From the NCBI RefSeq assembly GCF_004346685.1, contig NZ_SMCO01000017.1, forward strand, positions 1 to 64,000: a DNA stretch of 64,000 nucleotides. The letters are read 5' to 3'. This stretch comes from Sulfurirhabdus autotrophica. GTDB lineage: Bacteria > Pseudomonadota > Gammaproteobacteria > Burkholderiales > SMCO01. Each line of letters opens with the position of its first letter. The first letter of the stretch is position 1. Shown piece by piece: positions 17,096-25,585 of the stretch. A program made the position numbers and the translations under genes. The notes under the pieces are model-generated. The model made no database searches. It was not told the origin of the DNA and saw only the letters and a program-made list of their open reading frames with translations.

Positions 17096-17887
17096 CTACT
17101 CTCCCCGCAATAATCTCACCCAATGGGCTATGGTGTCGCTCCCACTGAATCGTGCTAACTGTTCTGGAAAAAACAACAGCCCGAACATCAGCAGTAGAAA
17201 GAACATCAACATCAAATGCGAAAAAATACTTTCTGGGCGCAACACTCCCCAGTACCGCATACTGAGATAAACGAGATCTTTTTTATGCTCTGACATTCGC
17301 GTGTAGCGTTGCACCAGTTTGACTAGCATATAAACGCTATACCCACCCGCCAGAGAAGCAAACACTACACGGAAGATTCCAAACAGATTTAATGATCCTT
17401 GCGCATAACGCTGGTACATCAAGGACATCACACCTACCACGACAGAAGCCGATACAGCAATCAGCACATTGGCAATCAGTCTGCGTCGCTCACGTGCCAA
17501 ATCCTGCTGCCGCTGGACAAAAAAATCATCCACTTCTTTTTTGAGATATTCGACTTTTGTTTGAACCAGAGAGGTGATCTCTTCTTTCATGACGTGAATA
17601 CGAGCGTCAATCGTCACGCTCAGCTTATCAGCCGCGTAATCTACCAGTTCTTTCACATCGGACTTGGTAAAACTGCGTTGATTGTGGAGTTCTGTTGAAA
17701 TTTTATCCAGTTTGGCATCAACTTCACGACTCGCCCCCAGAACAACATCCTTAAGCTCACCACTAGCGCCTGTAATCCCTTCGCGCACTACCTGGCTCAG
17801 CTTATCACCAGCACGTTCTATTGCCGATTCGGAAGTCTGCTGAAGACTTTCCCGGGCGTAATCCATCTCATCTTTAAACCACACCAT
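17096..17887 (-). CDS. Coiled-coil membrane protein, unknown
   Basis: 263 residues, unrecognised. The ATG at 17887 is preferred, with GGAGG 5 bases upstream; an in-frame GTG six bases earlier lies inside that site. Residues 1-135 are charged and helical with heptad-like spacing (amphipathic helices rich in Glu, Lys, Ser). Membrane segments follow at about 142-162, 170-195 and 225-250, so the long N-terminal part is probably cytoplasmic. No enzyme motif is seen. It lies convergent to tsaD and 29 bases after the stop-proximal end of nothing else; plsY is its nearest same-strand gene upstream on the chromosome map (17930-18559). Confidence 0.7.
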   Translation of the reverse strand: MVWFKDEMDYARESLQQTSESAIERAGDKLSQVVREGITGASGELKDVVLGASREVDAKLDKISTELHNQRSFTKSDVKELVDYAADKLSVTIDARIHVMKEEITSLVQTKVEYLKKEVDDFFVQRQQDLARERRRLIANVLIAVSASVVVGVMSLMYQRYAQGSLNLFGIFRVVFASLAGGYSVYMLVKLVQRYTRMSEHKKDLVYLSMRYWGVLRPESIFSHLMLMFFLLLMFGLLFFPEQLARFSGSDTIAHWVRLLRGE

Positions 17888-17929
17888 GTTCACCTCCGAA
17901 CATGAAATTAACCCATCCCCGCCGATTTA

Positions 17930-18559
17930 TTACTCCGGCGGCATGTCTCCAGGCCTGTCTGCACATTTCCCGATACCACTTTCTTTACCCGCCAGTAAGT
18001 TTTTGATATTACTTTGATGCCGCCAGAATAGTAATAGTGACAAAATCAACACAGTGCCAGTGTAAACAGAAAAACCAAACAGGGTCAGTGCAAATAGCGG
18101 TGCAAGACCAGCCGCTATCAAAGCAGAAAGCGAGGACGTACGCCACATATACGTGGCAAGCAACCAAGTACCAAACACGCCGAATCCCATCCAGGGATTT
18201 AACGCCAGCAAGATTCCTAATGCTGTCGCCACGCCTTTACCACCATAAAAGCTGAAAAACACCGGGTAAATATGGCCAATAAAAACGGCCAGCGCAACGG
18301 AGGCAATGGCATAATCACCGTATCCATAAATGGATGAAAAATGTTGCGCCAAAACAACCGCCACCCAGCCTTTAGCAGCATCACCAAACAAGGTTAATGC
18401 TGCTGCCAGCTTTTTACCAGTGCGCAATACATTGGTTGCACCGGGATTTTTCGAACCAAAACTTCTCGGATCAGGCAGACCAAACAGCTTACTGGTAATG
18501 ATGGCAAATGAAAGAGAACCAATCAAATAGGCCAAAAAGGGCAAAACTATCGTCGTCAT
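17930..18559 (-). CDS. plsY: Acyl-phosphate glycerol-3-phosphate acyltransferase PlsY
   Basis: 209 residues from the start chosen at MTTIVLPFLAYLIGSLSFAI, which matches the usual PlsY N terminus; in-frame ATGs at 18571 and 18610 are less likely. It has five hydrophobic segments. Conserved family motifs are SFAIITSK, RSFGSKNPGATNVLRTG (glycerol-3-phosphate binding) and FYGGKGVATALG. PlsY makes lysophosphatidic acid from acyl-phosphate at the inner membrane, the first committed step in phospholipid synthesis. It is divergent from folB, with about 78 bases between starts. Confidence 0.95.
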   Translation of the reverse strand: MTTIVLPFLAYLIGSLSFAIITSKLFGLPDPRSFGSKNPGATNVLRTGKKLAAALTLFGDAAKGWVAVVLAQHFSSIYGYGDYAIASVALAVFIGHIYPVFFSFYGGKGVATALGILLALNPWMGFGVFGTWLLATYMWRTSSLSALIAAGLAPLFALTLFGFSVYTGTVLILSLLLFWRHQSNIKNLLAGKESGIGKCADRPGDMPPE

Positions 18560-18636
18560 ATTAAATATCATACAATGGCTGTTTTTTGATTTTAAGGCTA
18601 AATGCCACAACTGCAGGGCTGCAACTAACTACACTC

Positions 18637-18993
18637 ATGGATATACTTTTCTTACGTGAATTCAAACTTGATACCATTATCGGCATCTATGACTGGGAGC
18701 GCAAAATACCGCAAACCATTCAACTCGATGTGGAAATTGGCTTACCCAACTCCCGCGCCTGCGAAACCGACAATGTGGAGGATACCATAGACTATGCAAA
18801 AATCGTTGCTCGAATTCAGGAAACGCTAGCGGCCAAGCCATTTTCACTGGTAGAAGCATTAGCCGAACATGTCGCACAATTAATCATAAATGAATTTGGT
18901 TCGCCCTGGGTAAAAGTCTCGGTTGCCAAACTGGGGCTGATCCGCGGAATCAAGCAATTAGGTGTAGTTGTTGAACGAGGCTCTAAAGGTTGA
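18637..18993 (+). CDS. folB: Dihydroneopterin aldolase FolB
   Basis: 118 residues starting MDILFLREFKLDTIIGIYDWER, the expected FolB N terminus; an ATG 51 bases upstream is rejected. The conserved glutamate (near residue 23) and the catalytic lysine in VSVAKLG (about residue 101) are present. It cleaves dihydroneopterin to 6-hydroxymethyl-dihydropterin in folate synthesis. Its TGA stop overlaps the TTG start of the TSUP transporter gene. The plsY/folB divergent arrangement is common in proteobacteria. Confidence 0.95.
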   Translation: MDILFLREFKLDTIIGIYDWERKIPQTIQLDVEIGLPNSRACETDNVEDTIDYAKIVARIQETLAAKPFSLVEALAEHVAQLIINEFGSPWVKVSVAKLGLIRGIKQLGVVVERGSKG

Positions 18994-19745
18994 ACTGGGA
19001 AACCCTGGCACCGGCTTTTGTGATTATTTTTACCGCTTACTTCATTCGCGGCATTACCGGATTCGGGTCAGGCTTAATTGCAGTCCCATTACTTGCACAC
19101 CTTTTTCCTTTGCAATTTGTTGTCCCATTTGTTTTAGTTCTGGATTTTATTGGTTCCGTTGTGCTCAGTACAGGCACGCGTAACCAAGCCTCATGGCATG
19201 AACTGAAAATACTGCTGCCCGTTGGCCTTATCGGCGTAGTGCTGGGTGTAAGTCTGCTCATCAGCCTCCCCAAGGAACCATTACTTGGTGGATTAGGGTT
19301 GTTTGTACTGGCATTCGGCATCCGCAACGTCTTGAATATACACGGCAGCAAGATTATTTCACGCTGGTGGGGTATTCCAGCCGGGTTAACTGGCGGCACT
19401 GTCAGCGCTTTATTTGGTACCGGCGGCCCACCTTACGTTATTTATTTATCCCATCGATTACAAGATAAATCCGTTATGCGCGCAACTACTTCAGTCTTGT
19501 TTATGATTGAAGGCGGCGCAAGAGTTGTGGCTTTTATGATTGCAGGACTTTTTCTGCAGACCAACATTGCCTTGGCCATTCTCAGCGCCATTCCGGTTAT
19601 GGCGATCGGGCTCTATCTTGGGAACAAAACGCATATCGGTATCTCTCAACAGCAAATCCTCAAACTCATCGGCCTGCTACTTGTCGTGAGCGGTTCATCG
19701 CTGCTTTGGAAGGCATGGATATTACATATTCACCCTCTGGGATGA
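18990..19745 (+). CDS. TSUP (TauE/SafE) family membrane transporter
   Basis: 251 residues, about eight membrane segments, with the paired glycine-rich motifs of the TSUP family (RGITGFGSGLIAVPLL near the N terminus and VSALFGTGGPPYVIYL in the second half). The start is TTG at 18990, overlapping the folB stop as TTGA, which suggests translational coupling. Family members export or import sulfite, sulfoacetate and related organic anions; substrate here is unknown. The 3' end overlaps xerD on the other strand by 16 bases. Confidence 0.88.
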   Translation: MNWETLAPAFVIIFTAYFIRGITGFGSGLIAVPLLAHLFPLQFVVPFVLVLDFIGSVVLSTGTRNQASWHELKILLPVGLIGVVLGVSLLISLPKEPLLGGLGLFVLAFGIRNVLNIHGSKIISRWWGIPAGLTGGTVSALFGTGGPPYVIYLSHRLQDKSVMRATTSVLFMIEGGARVVAFMIAGLFLQTNIALAILSAIPVMAIGLYLGNKTHIGISQQQILKLIGLLLVVSGSSLLWKAWILHIHPLG

Positions 19746-20629
19746 TGGGCAGCATGCAACAACTTCAATCTTTCCCGAGCCACATGGGTGTAAATCTGCG
19801 TAGTCGAAATGTCGGAATGCCCCAGTAACATCTGCACTACGCGCAAATCTGCACCATGATTCAAGAGATGCGTTGCAAATGCATGTCGCAGCGTATGAGG
19901 AGAAACCGTCTCGTGCAGTCCGGCTTGGGCAACATAACGCTTGATCAGATACCAAAAAGCCTGTCGCGTCATTGACTCTCCACGTTGCGTCAGAAAAAGC
20001 GCATCGTGCAGCTTGCCACTTAACAATCCAGGCCGCGCTTCCTGTGCAAAACGACGGATCCAGTCCAGTGCCTCTTCGCCTAATGGCACCAGCCTTTCCT
20101 TATTTCCCTTTCCCGATATACGCACAACCCCCATATCCAGAGATACTTCGGAAATTTTCAACGCAACCAGTTCTGAAACCCGCAATCCAGTAGCATAAAG
20201 CGTTTCAAGCATGGTTCTGTCCCGCAAACCGAGCGCTGTATTAACATCAGGAGCATTCAGCAAAGCTTCAACATCTGTCTCGGTCAAGCTTCTAGGCAGC
20301 AGTCGCACCATTTTGGGCGACTCAATCTGCAAACTGGGATCTACACTGATTTTACCCTGACGCAACTGATATTGATAAAACCGTTTAACACTCGAAAGTA
20401 CACGACTAGTGCTACTTGGACGTGCTTTAAGACTCACTTTATATGATAAATAATCCAGCAAATCAAAATGCTCTACATCCAGCAACGTTTTATTGCGCTC
20501 TTGCGCCAACCAGATAGTCAATTGACGTAAATCACGACGATAACTTTCCAATGTGTTGCGCGAAAGTCCATCTTCCAGCCACAACGCATCACAAAACTCG
20601 TCTAGCAAACCGTCACTGGATACCTTCAT
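19730..20629 (-). CDS. xerD: Tyrosine recombinase XerD
   Basis: 299 residues with an N-terminal SAM-like core-binding domain (about 8-90) and a C-terminal catalytic domain. Catalytic residues are intact: Arg in ATGLRVSE (about 150), Lys in SGKGNKER (about 175), HTLRHAFATH (about 245), LLGHSDISTTQIYTHV with the histidine and the nucleophilic tyrosine (about 276). XerD resolves chromosome dimers at dif with XerC, controlled by FtsK. It overlaps ogt upstream by 17 bases, so the two are cotranscribed. It is the housekeeping enzyme rather than a phage integrase, judging by length and sequence. Confidence 0.95.
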   Translation of the reverse strand: MKVSSDGLLDEFCDALWLEDGLSRNTLESYRRDLRQLTIWLAQERNKTLLDVEHFDLLDYLSYKVSLKARPSSTSRVLSSVKRFYQYQLRQGKISVDPSLQIESPKMVRLLPRSLTETDVEALLNAPDVNTALGLRDRTMLETLYATGLRVSELVALKISEVSLDMGVVRISGKGNKERLVPLGEEALDWIRRFAQEARPGLLSGKLHDALFLTQRGESMTRQAFWYLIKRYVAQAGLHETVSPHTLRHAFATHLLNHGADLRVVQMLLGHSDISTTQIYTHVARERLKLLHAAHHPRG

Positions 20630-21083
20630 GCCTCAATAGCCATTTTTTAATCTGAAGCGGGTCACCACCGCTATGACTCATGAACCCACCCAAGCCATTT
20701 TTAGCAAGCACCCGATGACAAGGGATAATAATGGGAACTGGATTTGCTCCACACGCCTGCCCCACCGCACGAGGGCTCGAGTGCAAAGTTTTAGCCAGTT
20801 CGCCATAGTGCAATACACTGCCACTCGGAATATTTTTCAAACTCTCCCACACTTTCATCCGATGGGGCGTGGCGTTCCTGAGAGACATGGGCAAATTAAA
20901 GCAATACCCTGCATCCTGCAGATAAATCGCAATTTGCTCACAAGCTGCCGTTGAAACTTCGTCCTGTGGTGCTAACGGCAATGTATTGAGTGGCAAAAAA
21001 TCAATGCCAACCAATGTATTTTCTTCCGTTAAGATACCTAGTACGGAAAAAGGAGTAACAAATTTTGCCTGATATGTCTTCAT
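20613..21083 (-). CDS. ogt: Methylated-DNA--protein-cysteine methyltransferase
   Basis: 156 residues with the suicidal alkyl-acceptor motif PCHRV near residue 122, the helix-turn-helix segment (VLHYGELAKTLHSSPRAVGQA) with its arginine finger, and the GLGGF-like strand afterwards. It removes O6-alkyl groups from guanine in DNA in a single turnover. There is no Ada regulatory domain, so it is the Ogt type. The stop lies within xerD. Confidence 0.92.
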   Translation of the reverse strand: MKTYQAKFVTPFSVLGILTEENTLVGIDFLPLNTLPLAPQDEVSTAACEQIAIYLQDAGYCFNLPMSLRNATPHRMKVWESLKNIPSGSVLHYGELAKTLHSSPRAVGQACGANPVPIIIPCHRVLAKNGLGGFMSHSGGDPLQIKKWLLRHEGIQ

Positions 21084-21122
21084 CTTAAATGCACCTCAGT
21101 CAGGTTAGCAGATAAAAACGAC

Positions 21123-21152
21123 AAAGGGCGCAAGGTTAACCTTGCGCCCTTT
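21123..21152 (-). terminator. Terminator of the rpsP-rimM-trmD-rplS operon
   Basis: A 30-base perfect palindrome, AAAGGGCGCAAGGTT mirrored exactly. On the minus strand it is followed by TTTGTCGTTTTT. It lies 19 bases after the rplS stop and is the strongest hairpin terminator in the window. Confidence 0.88.
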
Positions 21153-21170
21153 AGCCCTACAGCAATAAAC

Positions 21171-21548
21171 TTATACTGCTGTTTTAACTTTACGTGCTGG
21201 CAGTTTCTCTTTAATACGCGCAGACTTACCTGAACGATCACGCAGGTAATACAGTTTAGCACGTCGCACATCACCGCGGCGCTTCACTTCAATACTGGCG
21301 ATCAACGGTGAATAGGTCTGGAAAGTACGTTCCACGCCTTCGCCTGAAGAGATTTTACGAACGATGAAAGAGGAATTCAAACCACGGTTGCGTTTTCCGA
21401 TTACCACACCTTCATAGGCCTGGAGACGTTTACGCTCACCTTCCACTACATTTACGCTCACAATCACGGTATCACCAGGGGCGAATTCCGGAATAGTTTT
21501 ACCCAAACGAGCAATTTCTTCTTGCTCTAGTTGTTGAATTAAATTCAT
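21171..21548 (-). CDS. rplS: 50S ribosomal protein L19
   Basis: 125 residues: [20 protein letters not shown] at the start, then [20 protein letters not shown] and the [26 protein letters not shown] block that defines L19. An AAGGAG ribosome binding site precedes the ATG. L19 lies at the 30S-50S interface. It is the last gene of the rpsP-rimM-trmD-rplS operon, 17 bases after trmD. Confidence 0.98.
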   Translation of the reverse strand: MNLIQQLEQEEIARLGKTIPEFAPGDTVIVSVNVVEGERKRLQAYEGVVIGKRNRGLNSSFIVRKISSGEGVERTFQTYSPLIASIEVKRRGDVRRAKLYYLRDRSGKSARIKEKLPARKVKTAV

Positions 21549-21565
21549 TTAAAACTCCTTATCAT

Positions 21566-22345
21566 TTACTTATCGGCATCCTGTTCCTGCTTATGATCCG
21601 CCTGAAATGCGGCCAGCAGCCCGGATTCCTCTTTTGTTAACTGACGGGCTGCCAATAAATCCGGTCGCCTTAGCCAGGTCCTGCCCAACGCTTGTTTCAA
21701 ACGCCATTTTTTTATGTGAGCATGATTACCAGACATTAACACTTCCGGTACCGGCTCACCTTGATAAATCTCCGGACGCGTATAGTGCGGATAATCCAGC
21801 AATCCATTTACAAAGGAATCCTGTTCCGCCGAATCCGCATCACCTAAAACACCAGGCAATTGTCTGACAATCGCATCAATTACGACCATTGCCGCCAATT
21901 CACCACCTGACAAGACATAATCTCCGATAGAGATTTCATCATCCACCTGACGCCTAACAAGTCGTTCATCAACGCCTTCGTAACGCCCTGCCAGAAAAAT
22001 TAAACCCGATTGAGACACCAACTCCATTACAACTGCATGAGTTAAGTGTCGGCCTTGCGGTGACATATAAATCACTTTCGGCTTTTCTACACCATTTGCA
22101 AGCTGCCGCTGTTTAGCTGCTTGCACCGCCTTTTCCATGGGATCTGCCAGCATCACCATACCTGGACCGCCACCATAAGGCCTGTCATCAATTGTTCGGT
22201 AATTATCATCAGTAAAATCACGAGGATTCCACAAATGTAACTGGTAGCGGCCCTCTTCCCCGGCGCGGCGCGTAATCCCGAATTGAGATATCGCTTCGAA
22301 CATCGGAGGGAAAAGCGTTACAACGTCAAATTGCTTAACATCCAC
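21566..22345 (-). CDS. trmD: tRNA (guanine-N1)-methyltransferase TrmD
   Basis: 259 residues, standard length. The trefoil-knot SAM-binding segments are visible: YGGGPGMVM near residue 60, the [11 protein letters not shown] and GRYEGVDER motifs (about 85-120) and [20 protein letters not shown] (about 132-150). TrmD methylates G37 of tRNAs with a G36, preventing frameshifting. It is 4 bases downstream of rimM. Confidence 0.97.
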   Translation of the reverse strand: MDVKQFDVVTLFPPMFEAISQFGITRRAGEEGRYQLHLWNPRDFTDDNYRTIDDRPYGGGPGMVMLADPMEKAVQAAKQRQLANGVEKPKVIYMSPQGRHLTHAVVMELVSQSGLIFLAGRYEGVDERLVRRQVDDEISIGDYVLSGGELAAMVVIDAIVRQLPGVLGDADSAEQDSFVNGLLDYPHYTRPEIYQGEPVPEVLMSGNHAHIKKWRLKQALGRTWLRRPDLLAARQLTKEESGLLAAFQADHKQEQDADK

Positions 22346-22349
22346 TGCA

Positions 22350-22838
22350 CTAATAGTCCGCAGCCCAGTCTACCTTAATCAGATCTTTGGCCAGATCGAC
22401 TTCCAGAATAACCGACTTCACAAACGGAATAAGACGTTCGCGGTCACCTTTTACCACCAGCACATCACTGGCTCCGGTTTCCAGCAACTCACTGACCTGA
22501 CCTAATATGTCACCTTGAACATTGACTACACTGCGCCCGATCAGATCGGACCAGTAATATTCATTTTCTTCAGCTTCAGGTAACTGTGCTCTAGGCAATG
22601 CGATCTGACTACCTTGCAAAATTTCAGATGCTTCACGGCTCGCGCATCCTTCCAGACTGGCTACCAGCCCTTTGCTATGAACGTCCGCTTCAAGAACTGT
22701 ATATTCACGCCAGTTTCCCTCTTTTCCCAACCACCATACCGGGTAATCAAGAAGAGAATCCAGCGTTTCAGTATAAGGTTTAACCTTTATCCAACCACGC
22801 ACGCCGAATGGGGCCGTTACATGCCCCATCACAACCAT
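22350..22838 (-). CDS. rimM: Ribosome maturation factor RimM
   Basis: 162 residues from the ATG at 22838 ([18 protein letters not shown]). An in-frame GTG at 22868 would overlap rpsP by 26 bases and has no clear ribosome binding site, so the start is uncertain between the two. The N-terminal RimM domain is followed by a PRC-barrel with [16 protein letters not shown]. It assists 16S rRNA processing and 30S head assembly, binding S19. It lies between rpsP and trmD in the conserved order. Confidence 0.93.
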   Translation of the reverse strand: MVVMGHVTAPFGVRGWIKVKPYTETLDSLLDYPVWWLGKEGNWREYTVLEADVHSKGLVASLEGCASREASEILQGSQIALPRAQLPEAEENEYYWSDLIGRSVVNVQGDILGQVSELLETGASDVLVVKGDRERLIPFVKSVILEVDLAKDLIKVDWAADY

Positions 22839-22842
22839 GCTA

Positions 22843-23097
22843 TCAGGCAGCTGCTTTTGCACCAACACGTTTAACCAGTTTGGCTACCGCATCGGAAAGC
22901 TGAGCACCCTGACCTTGCCAATGAGTAAGACGATCCATATTAATACGCAGACCTTCAATGCCTTCTTTAGCCAGCGGGTTATAAAATCCTACACGTTCAA
23001 TAAATCTTCCGTCACGACGATTACGGGAATCTGCCACAACCAAATTGTAGAACGGACGGTTCTTGGCGCCGCCACGCGCAAGTCTAATCACTACCAT
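22843..23097 (-). CDS. rpsP: 30S ribosomal protein S16
   Basis: 84 residues starting [20 protein letters not shown], the invariant S16 N terminus; an ATG 27 bases upstream in frame is rejected on that basis. Basic, and conserved through [19 protein letters not shown]. It is the first gene of the four-gene operon, and its promoter presumably lies in 23098-23236. The C-terminal alanine-rich tail is typical. Confidence 0.96.
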   Translation of the reverse strand: MVVIRLARGGAKNRPFYNLVVADSRNRRDGRFIERVGFYNPLAKEGIEGLRINMDRLTHWQGQGAQLSDAVAKLVKRVGAKAAA

Positions 23098-23236
23098 AGC
23101 TTTGCCTACCCTGAAAAGAGTCAATAAAAAGACAGCGATTTTAAGCTATTTTTGCCACGCTTGGCAAGGCCTGTTTTACCTATCCACTTAAAGAAAAACG
23201 ATGACTTGGCATAAACAGTGTGTTCAGACGCACATT

Positions 23237-24586
23237 TTACCGCATGCCCGGTAGCATTCCCTTCATACCACGCATCATTTTGCTCATTCCACCTTTGGAC
23301 ATCATCTTCATCATTTTTTGGGTTTGTCCAAATTGATTCAATAATCGATTGATTTCCTGCACCTGCACTCCTGCACCTGCCGCTATACGGCGTTTACGCG
23401 AAGCTTTGAGTATAAGCGGGTGCTGACGTTCTGCAGGGGTCATGGAATTGATAATCCCTTCAATACGGTTAATCGCCTTATCGTCTACTTGCGCCCCCAT
23501 GGCGGCCTGCCCCAATTGTGCAGGCAATTTATCCATGAATGCGCTCATCCCACCCATTTTTTTCATTTGCAGCAACTGCTGCTTGAAATCTTCCAAATCA
23601 AAATCTTTGCCTGACTTGAGCTTTTTCGCCAGTTTTTGAGCTTCTTCCTGATCAACACCGCGCTGCGCTTCTTCAATTAATGAAAGCACATCACCCATAC
23701 CTAGAATACGGGAAGCCATACGCTCCGGGTGAAATGCTTCCAGGCCAGTCAGCTTTTCCCCTACACCAGCAAACTTGATTGGCTTACCCGTTATATGACG
23801 CACCGATAACGCTGCACCACCTCTGGAGTCTCCATCCAGTTTGGTAAGCACTACGCCCGTTAAAGGCAACGCTTCAGAGAATGCTTTCGCTGTGTTGACG
23901 GCATCCTGCCCCTGCATGGCATCCACCACAAATAACGTCTCAATTGGCTTCAGTGACGCATGCAATGCTTTTATTTCGTCCATCATGGCCTGATCAATCG
24001 CCAAACGACCAGCTGTATCCACAATCAATACATCATGAAAATGCTTGCGGGCATAGTCATGCGCATTTCTTGCAATATCGATCGGCAATTGCCCAACTTC
24101 AGAAGGGAAAAAATCCACCCCCAGCTGTCCTGCCAAAGTTTTTAGCTGTTCTATAGCTGCCGGCCTGTATACGTCACAACTGACCAACAATACTTTTTTC
24201 TTGTTTTGCTCAAGCAATAGCTTGGCTAACTTACCCGATGTAGTAGTTTTACCTGCGCCTTGCAAACCCGCCATTAAAATGACTGCTGGTGGTGTCGTAT
24301 TCAAATCCAGAGCATCATTGTGCTCACCCATGAGTCGAGTTAATTCCTGGTGAACAATTCCAATGATTGCCTGGCCGGGAGTCAAACTGGACAAAACATC
24401 CTGCCCCATTGCCCGCTCTTTGACATGAGAAATAAATTCTTTCACCACAGGCAATGCGACGTCCGCCTCCAGCAAGGCCATGCGTACTTCTCTAAGCGCA
24501 TCCTGAACGTTGCTTTCCGTCAGGCGCGACTGCCCGCGTAATGATTTAATGACACCTGAAAGTCGGTTTGTAAGATTATCAAACAT
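23237..24586 (-). CDS. ffh: Signal recognition particle protein Ffh
   Basis: 449 residues. It has an N-terminal helical bundle, a GTPase domain with GLQGAGKTTT (near 108), DTAGRLA, TKLDGDSRGGAAL, and a C-terminal methionine-rich M domain ending KMMSKGGMSKMMRGMKGM. It binds 4.5S RNA and signal sequences and delivers ribosomes to FtsY. The gene is divergent from the YpjD-like gene, an arrangement shared with E. coli. Confidence 0.98.
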   Translation of the reverse strand: MFDNLTNRLSGVIKSLRGQSRLTESNVQDALREVRMALLEADVALPVVKEFISHVKERAMGQDVLSSLTPGQAIIGIVHQELTRLMGEHNDALDLNTTPPAVILMAGLQGAGKTTTSGKLAKLLLEQNKKKVLLVSCDVYRPAAIEQLKTLAGQLGVDFFPSEVGQLPIDIARNAHDYARKHFHDVLIVDTAGRLAIDQAMMDEIKALHASLKPIETLFVVDAMQGQDAVNTAKAFSEALPLTGVVLTKLDGDSRGGAALSVRHITGKPIKFAGVGEKLTGLEAFHPERMASRILGMGDVLSLIEEAQRGVDQEEAQKLAKKLKSGKDFDLEDFKQQLLQMKKMGGMSAFMDKLPAQLGQAAMGAQVDDKAINRIEGIINSMTPAERQHPLILKASRKRRIAAGAGVQVQEINRLLNQFGQTQKMMKMMSKGGMSKMMRGMKGMLPGMR

Positions 24587-24662
24587 AATGCTGAGATTCC
24601 TGAGTAATGCCTTCTCGTTTGAGATAGTGTAGACTTATGAGAAACACATAGTTTACATCAGA

Positions 24663-25478
24663 ATGATTCAAACTTTACCGTCCATCGTCACATCCTTATT
24701 GTATGCTGCGCTAGGCTTGCACTTTTGGCGCACGCACTGGCACGCAAAAAAACAACCACCTGAAAAATCAGCCTGGGAAAAGTGGGCGCTTCTATCTCCT
24801 TTAGTCGTTCACGCTACACTGGTATATCAATCCCTATTTGGGGGCAGTGATTTCAATATGGGCGTAAGCAATGCTGTATCAACCATGGCATTTCTGACTG
24901 TTCTTATTTATTGGTTAGCCAGTTTCAGCTATAAGTTTGAAGGTTTACAGGCCTTGGTTCTTCCGATTGCAGCAATCTGTGTGTTGTTGCCAGCGGTATT
25001 CCCAGAGAACCATCCCATTCCTTATGCCAATTTCCCGGCCTTTCGCTTTCACTTGCTCATCTCGATGGTTGCCTACAGTCTTTTCACGATTGCGGCACTT
25101 CATGCAACGCTGATGACTTTGATAGAACGCCAGTTACATCATGGCTCTCTTCCGTTCATGCTTGCCAATATGCCTCCGCTGCTCACTATGGAAACGCTGC
25201 TTTTCAGGATTATTTTCATTGGCTTTATTTTACTGACACTCTCGCTGGGAAGCGGCATGCTTTTCTCTGATGAACTATTTGGTAAACCCATGCCGTTTAA
25301 CCATAAAACCATTTTTGCAATTATTTCCTGGGGTATTTTTGCTGCACTGCTCAGCGGCAGAAAAATCTATGGGTGGCGCGGTCGCATTGCTGTACGCTGG
25401 ACAATCAGTGGATTTGCCATGTTATTTTTAGCTTATTTCGGTAGCAAATTTGTTTTGGAAGTGATATTGCACCGTTAA
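24663..25478 (+). CDS. YpjD-like cytochrome c assembly family membrane protein
   Basis: 271 residues with about eight membrane helices, matching the CcsA/CcmC-related cytochrome c assembly family (E. coli YpjD). Two histidines in membrane context (HATLVYQS near 57, FRFHLLISMVAYSLF near 122) could be heme ligands by analogy with CcsA. The tryptophan-rich heme-handling signature is not obvious, so a true role in cytochrome maturation is unproven. The order ffh / ypjD / corB-like matches E. coli. Confidence 0.85.
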   Translation: MIQTLPSIVTSLLYAALGLHFWRTHWHAKKQPPEKSAWEKWALLSPLVVHATLVYQSLFGGSDFNMGVSNAVSTMAFLTVLIYWLASFSYKFEGLQALVLPIAAICVLLPAVFPENHPIPYANFPAFRFHLLISMVAYSLFTIAALHATLMTLIERQLHHGSLPFMLANMPPLLTMETLLFRIIFIGFILLTLSLGSGMLFSDELFGKPMPFNHKTIFAIISWGIFAALLSGRKIYGWRGRIAVRWTISGFAMLFLAYFGSKFVLEVILHR

Positions 25479-25585
25479 AACACCGTCACAATACCTAATA
25501 CTTGTTTTCACGAAAAACATGACTTGCGAAATTGGTACCACCCACACTAGAATTCAACCTTCTAGTTACTTAAGGTATTTTCTCC

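Noticed and set aside
19730-20629. Tyrosine recombinase as a sign of an integrated element
   Set aside because: Length, motifs and cotranscription with ogt fit housekeeping XerD; no att-like repeats or cargo nearby.
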